NCBI GenBank assembly: GCA_018881555.1
Contig: JACAXG010000071.1
Coordinates: 2,982,537 to 3,046,536 of the forward strand
Origin: Amblyornis subalaris
Lineage: Eukaryota > Chordata > Aves > Passeriformes > Ptilonorhynchidae
Reading direction: 5' to 3'
DNA length: 64,000 bases
In this document: piece after piece, positions 1 to 12,250 of the stretch
How the letters are laid out: the number at the start of each line of letters is the position of its first letter
Numbering within the stretch: the stretch's first letter is position 1
Position numbers and translations under genes: made by a program
The notes under the pieces: model-generated
What the model saw: only the letters and a program-made list of their open reading frames with translations
Database searches by the model: none
What the model was told of the DNA's origin: nothing

Positions 1-660
1 CGCCGGCGGGGTCCGGAACCCGCGTGCCTTCGGCGCCGTCCTGCCTTCCGCGGCCCGCAGTGGGTCGGTGGGTGTCCCTGCAGGACGGTGGGAGCTCCTC
101 TCCCCCAGCCGCCTGGAGACGGCGATGGCCCGAGGGGAGCGTCGGCACTTGTCACCCGCGGGACCGTGGCCACCCTCGTCCTCCCGCCGGGCCCAGCAGG
201 GGCCGCGTCCTCCGTTCCCGCGGTGGTGCGGGGCCCTGGGGTTCCAGAGGCGGCGGGATGAGCCCTGAGGGATGGTGTTCCCGATCTCGGGCTGCGGGGT
301 TGTGTAATGCCGGGGGTGAAGTGGCTCCGCGAGGACTGGAGTGGGCTTTCGGCTGGAAAGGCGGCGGGAGCGGTCAGGCTGCCAACCCGGCCGCGTGCGC
401 CCGCCGAGCTCCTTTTTTCTCCCGTTTTCCTCTGAAGAGCCCGGGTTCCACAGCACGATCCGCCAGTTCGCAGCCCAGTCCGCAGCGTGCTCGGTGCAGT
501 GGGAGCACGCTTTGCCAGCCCTCTGCTGCCGGATCCGGGTCGCGCACGGTGTGGACTGATGCTTGCAGCATTCTGGTCCCGACAGCGAGGGGCACAGGCT
601 GCTCGCCGGAGCCCCGGTGCTGGGCCCGGCAGGAGGAAGGTACAGCCGGCTGGTCTGCAT
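1..660. promoter_or_regulatory. MLEC: CpG-rich edge of the MLEC 5' CpG island
   Basis: The first 650 or so bases are very GC-rich with many CG dinucleotides, then composition falls abruptly to ordinary intron level. A CpG island that ends just inside a first intron is typical of a housekeeping gene. MLEC exon 2 is the next exon downstream, so this is inferred to be the 3' shoulder of the MLEC promoter/exon 1 island. No part of the malectin N-terminal sequence can be read here, so exon 1 must lie before base 1. Long open frames in this stretch are a by-product of high GC. Confidence 0.6.
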
Positions 661-3214
661 GCCCCAGTCCTGCCTGGGTGTTCAAGGGCAGGAACACGAG
701 CAGAAGTAGAGGCAGATGGGATATGATCAGCTGCTCTAACTACTGAATCAGTAAAATCTTCAGTCTACCATTTAGGACAGGATGGAGAACTTATATTGCA
801 CTTGGGTTACCTTTTCCTGCTTCCCCTGAGACCACTACACTTGTATGAACTGTGCATGTTTTCCGATAATCAGTGCACCAAAACTTAGCTGATTCGCAGA
901 GGTATCAAAAAGTTAGCTGTGCTGAGCTGCTCTGCAGTCAGTTACAAGTGAGTGGTGGAGTGTGGAGAAGATGAGTTCTCTCTTGACTTTTGAATCTAAC
1001 CTTTGCTATTTCCGTGGAGGATGGTGAGAATTTTCCTGTGTTATACAGCTGGAACTGCCCTTGCTTACCCTGCATGAGTACCATCCCAAATGGAGAACCT
1101 TTTGGATACAGGGGAGGTCACATTTAAATTTTAATACAGTTAGTTTTTCACACCCATGGAAACTGCTGCCCCAGTCACACAAGGTGCCCTGGTTGCTGTA
1201 GGTTAGCTTCCCTTCCTAGGCCTCTCACATGTGTGACTTGAATGTCCTTGTGGACTTGAACTATTTATTTTTGAGTTGTGGAGAAAAAAGGGTCTTTTTC
1301 AAGCACATTGTGACTTGTACTTCCTTTGGGGAAGGCCTGTGGTGTCTCCTCTGAGCAGGCTGTTACAGTAATCCTGCTTTAGCCAGTGGTGCCAGGCACA
1401 GTGGAGACTTTACCCCTTTGAGCTTTCAGCTGCCTTTCCCTCAATGGCTTTTTATTGCACCATTGTTCGTTTACTCTAGGCTCCTCTCTGTGTTGATAGG
1501 CATGTAAGGGCTACAGCAGAAATATATGGCTGACTGGGAGGAAATGACCTAGGGATAGTAATTCTGGGCTGTATGGCCTCTGGGCAAATTAAACCCTTTC
1601 TTTTTTTTTCCCAAGCCTCAGTTCAGCTGCTGTGCCCTGAAGGACTGACTGTGCTGATGGCAATTACAGAATAGGCAGGTGCCAAACATAGTTGAGTTAC
1701 ATCGTGGTGTGTAGTGCTCACTCCTAGTGAGCACCCAGTATGCTGTAAAACCCAGCTCGCCTCCACAGCTCTGTCAACAGAGCTCTGACATGCAGGTGAC
1801 AGGTCTTCCTCTCCAGTTACCTTCTTGGCTATTAAAGGACTTTCTTCCTATGCAGGCTTTCCTTTAATAGGAACTGACTTCTGTGGAGTCCTTGGTTTGC
1901 TATCACTGTAATCTATAGCTGGCCAGAAATACCTGTGAGGGAGGACAGGTTAAACTTTTCACCCTCTGTATTTCTGGTGATTAGTCTTCAATCTTTATGC
2001 CCAGCTTCGAGTGGTAAAGAAAAGTGGAAGACTGCCTGAGCAGCTCTCTGTGAAACAGGAGACTGAGAACTGGCATTAATTTCCTCTCACTCGTTTGCAT
2101 TGGCCCTGTCTTTGGCAATGTATGCCGGGTTAGTAGTTCTTGCTTTGTCTTGGCCAATGCAGTGTCTGTTCCCATGGAAATGGGGGTGGAAGTGGTAATT
2201 GTCAGCAGAGAACTTCGTCTGGATCAGCTTCTGCCTGAAGTGCCAGTGGACGAATGGTGTCCACAGTCTACCCTCCTGCCCCTGCTTCACTGGGGAATCA
2301 TTTAATGCGCAGCTCTGGAGGCATTGCATCAGTGTGCATTTTTACAGGAACCCTGACACAGTAGCATACCAAGTGGTGTTAAAGTTTTTGGGGGCAGCTG
2401 TAAAGGTGGTGAAACAATAACTGAAAAGAGACAAATTTTGTGATTTCTCCTATTTTGTTGGTTATTGCCCTATTTGAGAAGGTTTGGGCCTTTCTCAGGG
2501 GGCTCTTCAGATGTCTGCAGACAGCAACCGTTTCAGCTGGGTGGCTCTCAGAACAGCAGTTGATGGAGCTGCTGGTGTATCTTTCTTTGCTGCTGGAAAC
2601 CCTGGTGTATCTTTCTTGCTTCCTTCATCCTGTCTTTATGCCAACAGGTATTGTGGAGCTATGGTAAGAAGAAAGGGCTTTGTAAGATGCCTAATGCTTT
2701 TCCCCCTTCTGCCATTGCCCAGGTTTTTACTTAAGGAGGATGAGTCTCTAAAACCTGATGCCATCAACTGCTAACTTCAAATCTTTTGTGTCCATGAGTC
2801 CAATCAGTCCTATGCTGTTTTAGTTTTGTACTTGGAGTTTGAAATTTGAAAATATTGTAAAAATATTCTAGGTGATTTTCCTCTTTGAATCAAGAGCCAA
2901 TGGCCAAGTCCTGTGGCTTTGTGTACTGTTTCTGAAACAGGCTCTTCTTTCTGAAATGCTGCAAGTGAGTTTACTGTGTCTTAGACTGCAGCAGGTCTCC
3001 AGACCTGTTTTCCTACATTTCTGGGGTTTTAGATCTTTGGCTACCTCTGCTTCTGTTCCAGTAGTGCCGCCACCTGGTCAGAGCAAGGAGGGGACACAGG
3101 TCTGACACGGCTTAAGGCTAATGCCAGTTATGGAGTTAAGCACTTCAAGAGTGTATAAATTGTTTCTTCCTCGGAAAGTAACCCTTCCTCTCACTCTTTG
3201 TGCTTGAAACCCAG
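1..3214 (+). other. MLEC: MLEC intron 1 (3' part)
   Basis: This stretch runs from the window start to the acceptor AG at 3213-3214. After the CpG-rich start it is unremarkable G/T-rich intron. A 16-base segment, ctggtgtatctttctt, occurs twice 30 bp apart (2572-2587 and 2602-2617). A weak CTCF-like motif is present on the minus strand at 3067-3080. No other gene is visible. Confidence 0.7.
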
Positions 3215-6200
3215 CTTCTGACTATGGTATGAAGCTGCCAATCTTGCGGTCCAACGCGGAAGACCAGATTCTGTACCAGACAGAGCGTTACAACGAGGAA
3301 ACCTTTGGCTATGAAGTTCCCATCAAAGAGGAGGGCGACTACGTGCTGGTGTTGAAGTTTGCGGAGGTCTATTTTGCACAGTCTCAACAGAAGGTAAGCA
3401 ATAGCTCCTTGTGTGTCTCTGATGTGAGTTCCTGGCCATAACTGTGTGTGCCCAGGATGCCTCTGCTGCTTTGCATGCTGGAGGAAGTGAAGTAAGGCAC
3501 TAGTGGTTAACTTAGTTTCTAACCTCTCACAGGCTCTGAAACATTACAGCTCTATTCCACAGTCCAACTATACAGTTGGACTGGAAAACTTCATTTCAAA
3601 GTATTCAAACAAACATATGCAACTAAACATAGGTAGCAATAGAGTTTTACGACCTGTTTAGGCCGTGCTGGCTTTGAGAAGTTTTCTTCCTTTTTCCTGA
3701 ACACTTGTTCTTGTCTTGACAGCATGGTTGTGCTGGAGGAAGTATTGCATAGATTGAAGCAGGGAGGTGATCCGAGTTAAATAGCCTACTCAAACCAATT
3801 TTTATGGATGTAATAAGGCTTGATACTGGTTCAGTCTGATCCTGAAAGCACAAATTCAGCTGCTTTTTGCTCTTTAAAGAAGAATAATCCTTGTCCACTT
3901 TTGAAATCCCTCATGCACAGAAGCGGAAACAGAAGCAAACAGAACTCAAAGCCCTGTGATAAATTGGGGTAGGAGTGGTTTGTGTTTTAGTCAGGCTTTC
4001 CTCTGACTCCATCAGCTTCTTTAGGGCTGATCTCCTTAAGCACTGTGCTGCCTTCCTGCCGGAGAAGTATTTCAGGGAGAAGAACTGGTGGGGCTGGCTT
4101 ATAGAACGGATGCAAAAAGCAGCCTCAGATTAAACTGAAGGGCTGAGGCATCTGGTTCCTCTTCCTTCATGTGGTTCTGCTGGGATTCCCCGGGTGCTGA
4201 GTGAAGTTAGAGTCATTACAGCCCTGAGGACTTTCACTCTGAATTCACAGATGTGGTTAGCAGTTAAACATTTTATCTCCTTCAAACCCTATGTTCTTCA
4301 CCAGCTTGTTTCCTCTTCTCTGTTCTGCTGCAGGCTGTTAGTTAGAAACAGCTTCACTCCCTAGGGTGTGGTGTGTCACAGTCACCCCAGGGTAGTAGGA
4401 GCAGGTCCTCAGACAGGAGAAAAGTTGTGAAAGAGAGGCATGAAGAAACCAGAATAAAATTGTGTTGTCCTCAAGTCTGAACAACAGATGTAGGGGGTAT
4501 TTTAAAAGGAGGAGGCAGATTTCAGGGTGTTTGAAAGCACTGTTAATGCTTCAGTGTCTTTACCTGGCTGCTTTTGGGCTCTGGATCCTTCCCAAGGGAG
4601 TGGGCTAGCGCATGTTACAATGCTTTCTGGTCTTAGGTGCATACGAAGCAGAGACCTTTCCTGTCCTGTTCCCATTTCAACTGTCGCGTGCTTGAATCTG
4701 TTCTGACTCTCTGTCATTTCTTCCACCCTGAAGGTATTTGATGTTCGCTTGAATGGCCACGTGGTGGTGAAAGACTTAGACATTTTTGACAGAGTTGGAC
4801 ACAGCACAGCTCACGATGAGATCATTCCCATGAGTATCAAAAAGGGAAAACTGAGTGTCCAGGGAGAGGTTTCCACGTTCACAGGGAAGCTCCACATTGA
4901 GTTTGTAAAGGTAAAAAGCTTTTCAGGGCAGAGCCCTGATCTTCCCGTTCCCCTTCCTCCNCAGCCATGTGGTGCAGCTGTGTGCTGGAGGAGGACAGGT
5001 GTTGGTAAGTGGGGAGACCACTCTTTGTCTCAGAGCTGCAGCACTGACTGCTGCCTTTGCTTTCTCTAGGGCTACTATGACAATCCGAAAATCTGTGCCC
5101 TATACATCCTGCAAGGAACAGTGGAAGGTAAGCACAGTTTCTGAGCCAGAAGGCACTTCCCCCTTGGAGAACAGCCTGTTGCTTCTCAGACTATGAGATC
5201 ATAGCTCTTGCTGACCCACATCTGCCAAAACTGTTTCTCTTTCACTGAGTTCCCACAGAGTGCAGTTGAAGAGTGNAGTAGGTGTGTACTGTCCTCGTTC
5301 TCCTCCAAGTCACAAAGCTGTGTCATTTTGGAATGAGAAAAATCAATTCNTTTCAGAATTTCCTGTGTATAGGGTAGAGGAGAAGGGAATGTGTCTGGTT
5401 AGTCTCAGCTTATAGCTATAGATAAATTCCCTCTGGCCTTGTATGTCAGCAGCAGACCTGCAGACAAGTTATTTACAGTTATTTTAGCTAGTGGTTAAGT
5501 ATTTCTAACCTGGAGCTTTGTTTTGCCTTCTCAGCTTGAAGACAAGGCAGTGTTTTTTCCCAGATACCAGTTCCTCTAGATAGCAGTGGGGAGTGCTAGA
5601 AAAGTCCGTGTTCTTTCATCACGCTCTTTATAAGTGTGCTGGAGTTGAAGCCCTTCTAGCTGCTGAACTGAGAGGGTTTAGGATCCGTCTTTGACCAGAA
5701 CATCAGTTTGCTTTACTGTTAGTCAGGGTCTGTCAAGTGCTGCTGAAGATTTGGTAAGAACCTCGTGGCCAGGTGGCACCTGCAGCTCAGGCCCCGGGCT
5801 CGGAAGGCTGGATTTGAGTGGGATTGGGCCATCCTGCTCTGATAGCTCTAGGGTTGGGGGATGCAGAGATGTGGAGTAGGACTGTTTACGGAAAGGGTTG
5901 TTCGCATTCCTGTTTGCACCTGTATCTGCTGGTCCTGCAGGCAGCAGGTGCTTGTTCTTGAGTAGATCTCACTGAGCAGCTGCAGTATCTGAATATGTGC
6001 TCTAAGTGTGCTTTTGTGCATTAACTTCTCTGTGTGACACGTAGATGGTGTGGAAGGGTGTAGTTTTTCTGCAGGCTAGATCCTTGGAGAGTCTTACCTG
6101 GTAAAGGAAAGGAACAGTGATGTGATCCTCTGTGAGGGAAGTTGTTCCTCTCTTCTGGGATGTTGTGGTTCTGGTTTTGTTGTGGTCTCAGGTGCCCTCT

Positions 6201-6531
6201 TGCCTGTCTTCATGTTGGATGGGGTAGAAAGGGAGGGAGTGTCTTGAGTGATCTCTCAATTTACATCCTGCCTCATTGCAATCTTTTGTCTTGTCCAACA
6301 GATGTTCCAAAGCTGCAGCCACATCCAGGTCTGGAGAAAAAAGAGGAAGATGATGACGAAGATGAATATGACGATGGCTCCAGTGTCAAAAAACAGGCCA
6401 ATAAGAATCGGGTTCAGTCAGGCCCGCGCACACCAAACCCCTATGCCTCGGACAACAGCAGCCTCATGTTTCCTATATTGGTGGCCTTTGGTGTCTTCAT
6501 TCCTACCCTCTTCTGCCTCTGCCGATTGTGA
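3215..6531 (+). CDS. MLEC: Malectin, exons 2-5 (N-terminus outside window)
   Basis: Malectin is a type I ER membrane lectin that binds Glc2-high-mannose N-glycans early in glycoprotein folding and associates with ribophorin I. Coding exons are 3215-3393, 4734-4910, 5070-5127 and 6302-6531. Phases match: exon 2 opens with two bases completing a split Ala codon, and exons 4 and 5 share a split Asp codon. The frame reads [13 protein letters not shown] at its start. It carries the conserved carbohydrate-binding residues of the family: Tyr in DYG, Tyr in ETFGYEVP, Tyr-Phe in AEVYFAQ and Asp in GYYDNP. After the lectin domain comes an acidic stretch ([11 protein letters not shown]), the conserved [17 protein letters not shown] linker and a C-terminal membrane anchor ([18 protein letters not shown]) ending CRL. 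The signal peptide and first part of the lectin domain, encoded by exon 1, are missing because the window starts too late. The intron between exons 3 and 4 is only 159 bp. Identification is by recognition of near-identity to vertebrate malectin. Confidence 0.96.
3394..4733 (+). other. MLEC: MLEC intron 2
   Basis: The intron has a gtaagc donor and an acceptor ending in ccctgaag directly before the Val codon of exon 3. I see no additional exon, repeat or RNA gene in it. Confidence 0.75.
5128..6301 (+). other. MLEC: MLEC intron 4
   Basis: The intron has a gtaagc donor and an acceptor ending in ccaacag. It splits the Asp codon that links the lectin domain to the acidic linker. Two isolated N bases occur near 5275 and 5350. 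Nothing else is recognisable. Confidence 0.75.
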
Positions 6532-8627
6532 GAGCAAGCCCCACAGTGCATCAGCCCAGGGGCTGGGAGGGAAGGAGTTGGACCAAATATGGTTGCTTTC
6601 AATTTCTCCATATTGTTCATAATTTAAGGAAAAAAAAAAAGATGATTCATTTGGAATGAATAGCAATGAATAGCAGGTCCAGGTAAGAGGGAGCTTACCT
6701 TCCCCCTGCCAGCAAGCAGCAAGGCCCTTGCCTTCCCCTTCGCACCATGTGCAGCCTCTGATTCTCCCTGGGGCATCCAAGAGTAAACTGAGTCCTGGCT
6801 GAGTGTGTATTGGGCCACGTCCCATGCTGAGAGAAAGCCATGTGCTGCAAAATCTCTGCCTTTATTGGGTGGAATATGGTTTCTTAAGCAGGAAAGCAGC
6901 TCTTAAAACAAGGCCGGGGTACGCATTTTGTCCAGGAACGTGGAAGTGTTGTGGTGCTGTTGGGTGTCAAGCGACTGTGGAGGACAGAGCCTGGCTCAGC
7001 ATCTCCCTGAATGTGTGCAACACGATGTATGGTACTCGCCTGCATAAAGATACCAAGGCTCCAGCCCAGCCTCTGTGGAGACGGTCCCCTCCTAAGACTG
7101 CAAGCTGCGCCAGGAGCAGAGGGATTTATCTGGCCTGATTTGCTGCACCAGTTGGGAGAGACTTTCCTAGTCTGGCAATTGAAATGTTGTTCCATCGCAG
7201 AGGGATTCTGCTGTAGCCTGCAGATGCTGACATTGTTAGCGTCTGATCAGATGCACTTGTNTTCTGTATTGATTATGGCTTTTGTTTCCTTTAATATCCT
7301 TATATTTTCAAAGGTTTTGTTTTAAGCCCAGTTCCTTGTTTTGCCCTTTCTAGCAAGTGACCTCTTCTTTGGAAGAAGCTGAGAATCAGGTGACCTAGAG
7401 AGAAGGTTCAGGACTTGTTCCTTGATCTTCCTAATGGTGAGCTCCCTTCTCCGTGATTCCGAACAACCTGTGCAGTGGGACAGAGCAGAGCAACCTAGTG
7501 GATGCTCCCTGTGTGCTCTCATTCCCTGTACAGGGACCAGACCTGCCTGCAGCAGTGAGAAGTGGAGCTGATCAGTGTTTGCTGTGAGTGAGTTTGGCTT
7601 TTTGTGTATCCAGGCACTGTAGTGAAGGGGCAGATGTCCAACATTTCAGTCCTGCAGAGCAAGGTGGTTTGTTTCCGTCCAGAGATCTGGAAGTGAGCAG
7701 AACACTGGAGACAANGTCACCCACTTCCCCTGGGCATATTTCTGCAGGAGGCTTCTGTTTCCACATGCAGAGCCTGTGCCTGCCTGCCTGAGACTGAGCA
7801 GTGCAAAAGCTATTGCTGCACCTGCTGGTCCAGAGCTGCAGGCCCCAAGGAGCTGCCTTCTCACAGTCTTGGCCTCCAACATGTTGAGCATTTCTGGCTG
7901 GCAGGAGGGAGTTGTTCTGTGCTGGAGCAGAATCTGTCCCAGGCAGGATTGTGTTCTTGCGGATCAGCTTCGTTGCTGCTGAGCTCTGGGCTCACAGAGC
8001 GCTTTACCTTACGCTCTCTCTGTTGTCCTCAAAAGCGTTCTTTATTTCCCCAGAGCAGTGGCACTGAGAAGTGACCTCTGTGCTGCTCTGCCTCTCTGGG
8101 CCTGCATTTTCCTGGCAGTTGTTCCTGGGTTTGATCCCTTGCAGTGGCTCAGCCTTTCTTAGGGCTGAGCTGGGTCAGCAGAATTACCGAGTTTCTGGAA
8201 AGGGAACTGGAGGAGCAGCCTTTTCTCTTCTGCTGTGCCCAGGCAGCTGAAGCCTTCACTTCCTTCTAAGCCTCAAGCTGTGGTGGGAGCTGTCAGATCA
8301 GGGGCTCCAGAGTGGGAGCTGGGGGAGGTGACAAAGCGCTGCTCTCTGCAGTAGTGCCACTGAACCTTGCCTTTCTGATGACACATCACTGCTATAGGCC
8401 TGAACCTAATTCTGTGTCTTTGAGCTGAAAAGCAAGCAGGAGCTTAATTATCTTCTCTCCAACTGCACAAGGGGTAACAGCCAGTCTGGGGGAGAAGCAA
8501 GAGAGTCCCTGTCCCATTTAAAGGAGAAGACTGGCTTTAGAGAGAGCAGATCTTGAAGAACAAACCTTAGGATGAAAAGGTGGTAAGCTTGAAGTTGTCT
8601 GCCTCATCTTCTAGCTGCTGTTAAAAT

Positions 8628-8661
8628 CCTTATAAAATACTTATAAAACTCTTATAAAATA
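8628..8661. repeat. Three tandem copies of a 'cttataaaa' unit
   Basis: The unit ccttataaaata / cttataaaact / cttataaaatat is repeated three times with an 11-12 base period, in the MLEC downstream region. It has TATA-like content but no promoter context. Confidence 0.6.
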
Positions 8662-9654
8662 TGAGCTCTGATTTGTTCAGCGACAGTGCCTGCAGGGATT
8701 CTCCAGCGTTTTTGGGATTGCTCTAACTGGAGCACAGAGACATTTAGATCTTTATCAGTTTTGAGAACCATGAACTCTGCTGATTTGTTAAGCAAAGAAT
8801 CTGGTGTTGAAAGCAGGCATCTCTCTAAGGAGCTGCTCTTCTCCAGGCCTTTTTGGGTGCATTTTATTTGAGCATCCTTGAAGCAAGGAATCACTTGGCT
8901 TCTTGTGGCTCACCCAGTAATCTCAGCAGCTTGCCTACCATGAGAAAAAGGGCGTGCATTCAGGTGTGCAAAAGGGAGATAAGTCTTCTGGGATAGTTTA
9001 TCCTGGTTTCTCCTGGCAGCCAGGGCACCCATTTGGTGCCATCAGCTGCCCCAAGGCAGAGCTGTACAGGGTGTGATCTGTTGTGTTCCAGTTGCTCAGT
9101 TCAAATGAATTTGTCTTACTTGAATAAGAATAGGGAGAAGAAATAGTTCATCCTTCATGGCTTCAATTTAGTTGTTTTGACTCTGGTTTTATGCATGTTT
9201 CGTTACAAAGCTGGTTTCTGGGGGGCTCCTGACCCTGTTAAGGTGCTATGAGCCGTTTCCTTCCTGGCCCATTCCCCTTGTCTTGGACGGAGCTTTGAGA
9301 CAAAGCGTGTGGGAGCCTGGCGGATGGTGGGGGATGGCCAGTCAGCACCTTGCTGGGAGTGGAGTACTCCAGCTCCCCTGGCCATCTGTGTCTAGTATTT
9401 GGAAGCCAGACTGATGGTTATAATGAGGTNCTGACCAGGGAAAGAAGAAGTTTGGGCTGGCTGTAGCTTTACAGAATGAGCGTTTGAGGGAATATCCAAG
9501 ACATTGTTTAACTGAGACAAGTTAGGGACCAGCCTATTTTGCTGATTCCTCCTGCTAGCAGCAGGCAGATGAAGTGCAACGGTGTGGGGAGCTGGGTCGC
9601 AATAGACTCTGGCTTGATTCATGTTGTGCAGAGAGGGGCAGATAAGGCAATTTT

Positions 9655-9660
9655 AATAAA
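9655..9660 (+). terminator. MLEC: Candidate alternative polyadenylation signal for MLEC
   Basis: AATAAA lies 3.1 kb after the stop codon, and a T/G-rich stretch begins about 35 bases later. It would give a shorter 3' UTR than the 12226 site. A further AATAAA (in gaataaaagtc) follows at 9912-9917. Confidence 0.3.
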
Positions 9661-11158
9661 CCTTCCACTTAGTAAAGGGAAAATCACACTATGTGTCATG
9701 TTTCAGGCCTGGATCCAGCCCCAGCATAGTGATTTCAAAGCCTGTTTTAATTGTTCCATCAGTCCCTCCTTTAAGCCAGGCCATTGAAGTTTTCTCTGTA
9801 TGTGTGACTAAACATGTCTGATCCTTTTGAGTGTCCCAGGTGACAGCGAACAGAAAGCCAAATGAATTCCCTTCTTCCCTTCTCTTTTTGGTGCCTTTGT
9901 CTCAGGCTTTGAATAAAAGTCTATTTGAAGGAGCTTCTTTTTTTTTAAGAAGCTTCTGAGTTTTTCTTCAAGGGACAGGCATTCCCTGCCCTTGAGATCA
10001 GCTGGGGACTGTCTCCCTCCCTGTCCATGGATGCCAGCTCTGGGGGTCACAGGTGAAGCAGAGAACTGTGAGCAACTGTCTTTATTTCCAGCCCTTAAGG
10101 TCAATNGAAGAAAAGTCTTGCAGGGGATAGAAGAACTGGAGGAGCTCCTTCAGGTCTGGTCTCCCCCAGAAATCTCCTGAAGGCAGGATGGAGAACTTCC
10201 AGACAGTCTGGTGCCTGGGTGTCTGTGCAGTTCAGAGCTGAGTGAGTCATGCTGGGTCCTGGTAGTCATATGGTGCTTACAGCTTCTGGGTGCAGAGTGG
10301 GGCTTGAGGAGTCCTGTGCCCCAAATTTATTCTCTGGGCTTGCCCCGTGCTCTGAGGTCTGAACAGAGCAGGGACCCATGCTTTGTCACTTGGCCTTTAA
10401 GCTGAAATGGGATTGCAACAGCCAGGGAAGTGTCTTGCTACAGGAACTCTGGGCTGAACAGACCTGTTGCTGGTAGAAAACAGCAGGAGGGAGAGGACCA
10501 TGAGAGCAGCTTCAGCCCTTGATGTGAGACAGATTCTGAGCAGCTGCAAAGTACCGAGTGTTTCAGGCTCTGGTGCTCAAATGTGGGAGAGATACGTCTG
10601 CTTCTTGTACTTAGGGTGGGGAGGGAAATATCCTTGCTGAGAATCCGAGAGAAATGGGAGCTGGGCCAGCACTGAGCTAATTTACCTACTGGCACTTCTG
10701 CATCTCCACAACAAATGCCAAAGCCTAATACAATTCAAGGATGCTATTTTAATGTCGGCCTGGTTCCACCAGTCTGTCTTCACCGGCTGGTCCCAATTAG
10801 GTTCATGCAAGTATTCTCAACGGCACAAACACACCAGGCTGGAGCTGTGAAGGCTCAGAAACATGATCACACAGATGGGCCTCCTGTGCTACACCCCTGC
10901 TTTGTGCTGCCCAGCAGGTCTGGGGCACGTGCATTCACCTCGGATCCAAATGGATTTGACCCAGGAGTATTGTAGCATTGAAAGGTGCTGGGCTGGGTGG
11001 GAGAGGTGAAAGCAGGTCCATGTCTTCCGGGACTCTGGCTTGCTCAGAGTTTATTGCTGTATATTAAATACTATTTTTGGAGATTGAGGGGAAGTTGAGG
11101 GNGGGAGGGATGTGACGATGCTGTCCCCAGTCTGATCCGTGGGATGCTACTGCAGGTT

Positions 11159-11238
11159 ATTGATAGGTTTTGATTTTTTTTTTNCCCCCAAAAAGTGCTT
11201 TATTTAAAAAAAAAAAGAAAAAATTATCAACAAAACAA
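11159..11238. repeat. Inverted T-run/A-run repeat
   Basis: A left arm (ttgataggttttga then ten T, to 11183) is mirrored by a right arm of eleven A (11206-11216), then gaaaaaattatcaacaaaac. An N and five C lie in the loop. In an MLEC transcript it could form a long A-U stem. The N may mark a homopolymer sequencing problem. Confidence 0.5.
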
Positions 11239-12225
11239 GTGCTTTCCTCCCTCCTAGAAACTGTGCTGGCTGATTAGAAAATGTGAATAATCTTTTGCAA
11301 ACATCAAAGGTCTCTGCTAAAGAGTTTGTGTGGTGGAGATTTGAAGGCAGTGGGCAGAGTACAGCTTGAACCAGTTTAACTGGGAAGAGTGTGAATCCAG
11401 GAAATGCAGGATCTCTGCCTTGGAGTTGTTCCCAGTCACACTTAATGGAGATTTGCTCTCCAGTGCTACCATGGCTGTTCTGTCACACCGTGGCAGTTCC
11501 TGAGCTGGAGTTCTGAAGTGAAGCAGTGGCTGCAAACTTGCTGGCAAGTGGGGGCTTGAAATTTTTGTGGTTTCCTTGGGGGCTTTGTGCATTCAGGGCT
11601 TTTCCACTTGAGAAGCAGACGGCTTGGTAAAGCAGCCCTGCAGCCTGTGAGAGCAGAGGCAGGATCTGTGCTTTGTGCCAGGAGGCAGTAGCCAGGACTG
11701 TGAGAGGTGATGGTGGTGTTTGGTTCCCATTGGTGTAGCAGTAGTCAGCGTTGGCACGTGGTCCCACCACTCCATAGTGCCTGGCTGTGGATGTGTGGAA
11801 GTGACCTGTGCCATTGGCATTAAGGATACGTCACAAGCTGTTTAAAGCTGCAGGTCTAAGTTGTCTGTAAAGGCTGAAGCAGTGTGCAGAGAAATCTCCA
11901 CCCGTACGTGTCACCNGTACAAAGAGGTTTTGAGGAGGATTTTTTATTTTACTGCCCATTGCTTTGTGTTACAACAACTTGCAGTGACATTTTTTTAGTT
12001 TGTTTTGCAGCGAGCTTGGGCCCTGGGTGAAAAGCACAGATATCTATTTCTGATTGCATCGGCTTTGCAGGGACTAGTTTGGGGGAGAAGATGGGCATGG
12101 GGGTGGGTTATTTTATTTTTGGTACATGGTAGCAGTTTTATTTTTTAATTTCCCCAGGATGTTTCGTTGAGGGAATGTTCTGAAATCTACTGTCTGGCAG
12201 TTTAACCAGCAGTGTGCTAAAGGAA

Positions 12226-12231
12226 AATAAA
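12226..12231 (+). terminator. MLEC: Candidate distal polyadenylation signal for MLEC
   Basis: AATAAA sits in gaaaataaacaaaattat. It is followed 25-50 bases later by a T/G-rich stretch (gtcttttctggtgatgggg) of the kind bound by CstF. It is the last plus-strand AATAAA before the UNC119B promoter and the best candidate for the end of the long transcript. Confidence 0.45.
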
Positions 12232-12250
12232 CAAAATTATATTGTCACTT

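Larger units (their letters stand above)
6532..12250 (+). other. MLEC: Probable MLEC 3' UTR / downstream region
   Basis: About 5.7 kb without a convincing coding exon lies between the malectin stop and the next gene. It is T/G-biased on the plus strand, as expected if transcribed with MLEC. Several T-rich blocks occur near 11.94-12.15 kb. Three plus-strand AATAAA hexamers could end the transcript: 9655, 9912 and 12226. Long 3' UTRs are usual for malectin in vertebrates, but the real end cannot be fixed from sequence. An inverted T/A-rich repeat lies at 11159-11238. Confidence 0.5.

Noticed and set aside
24..746. 240-residue open frame at the window start
   Set aside because: It lies in a CpG island where stop codons are rare. 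The translation is Pro/Arg/Ser-rich with no family resemblance, and overlapping frames on both strands are also open.
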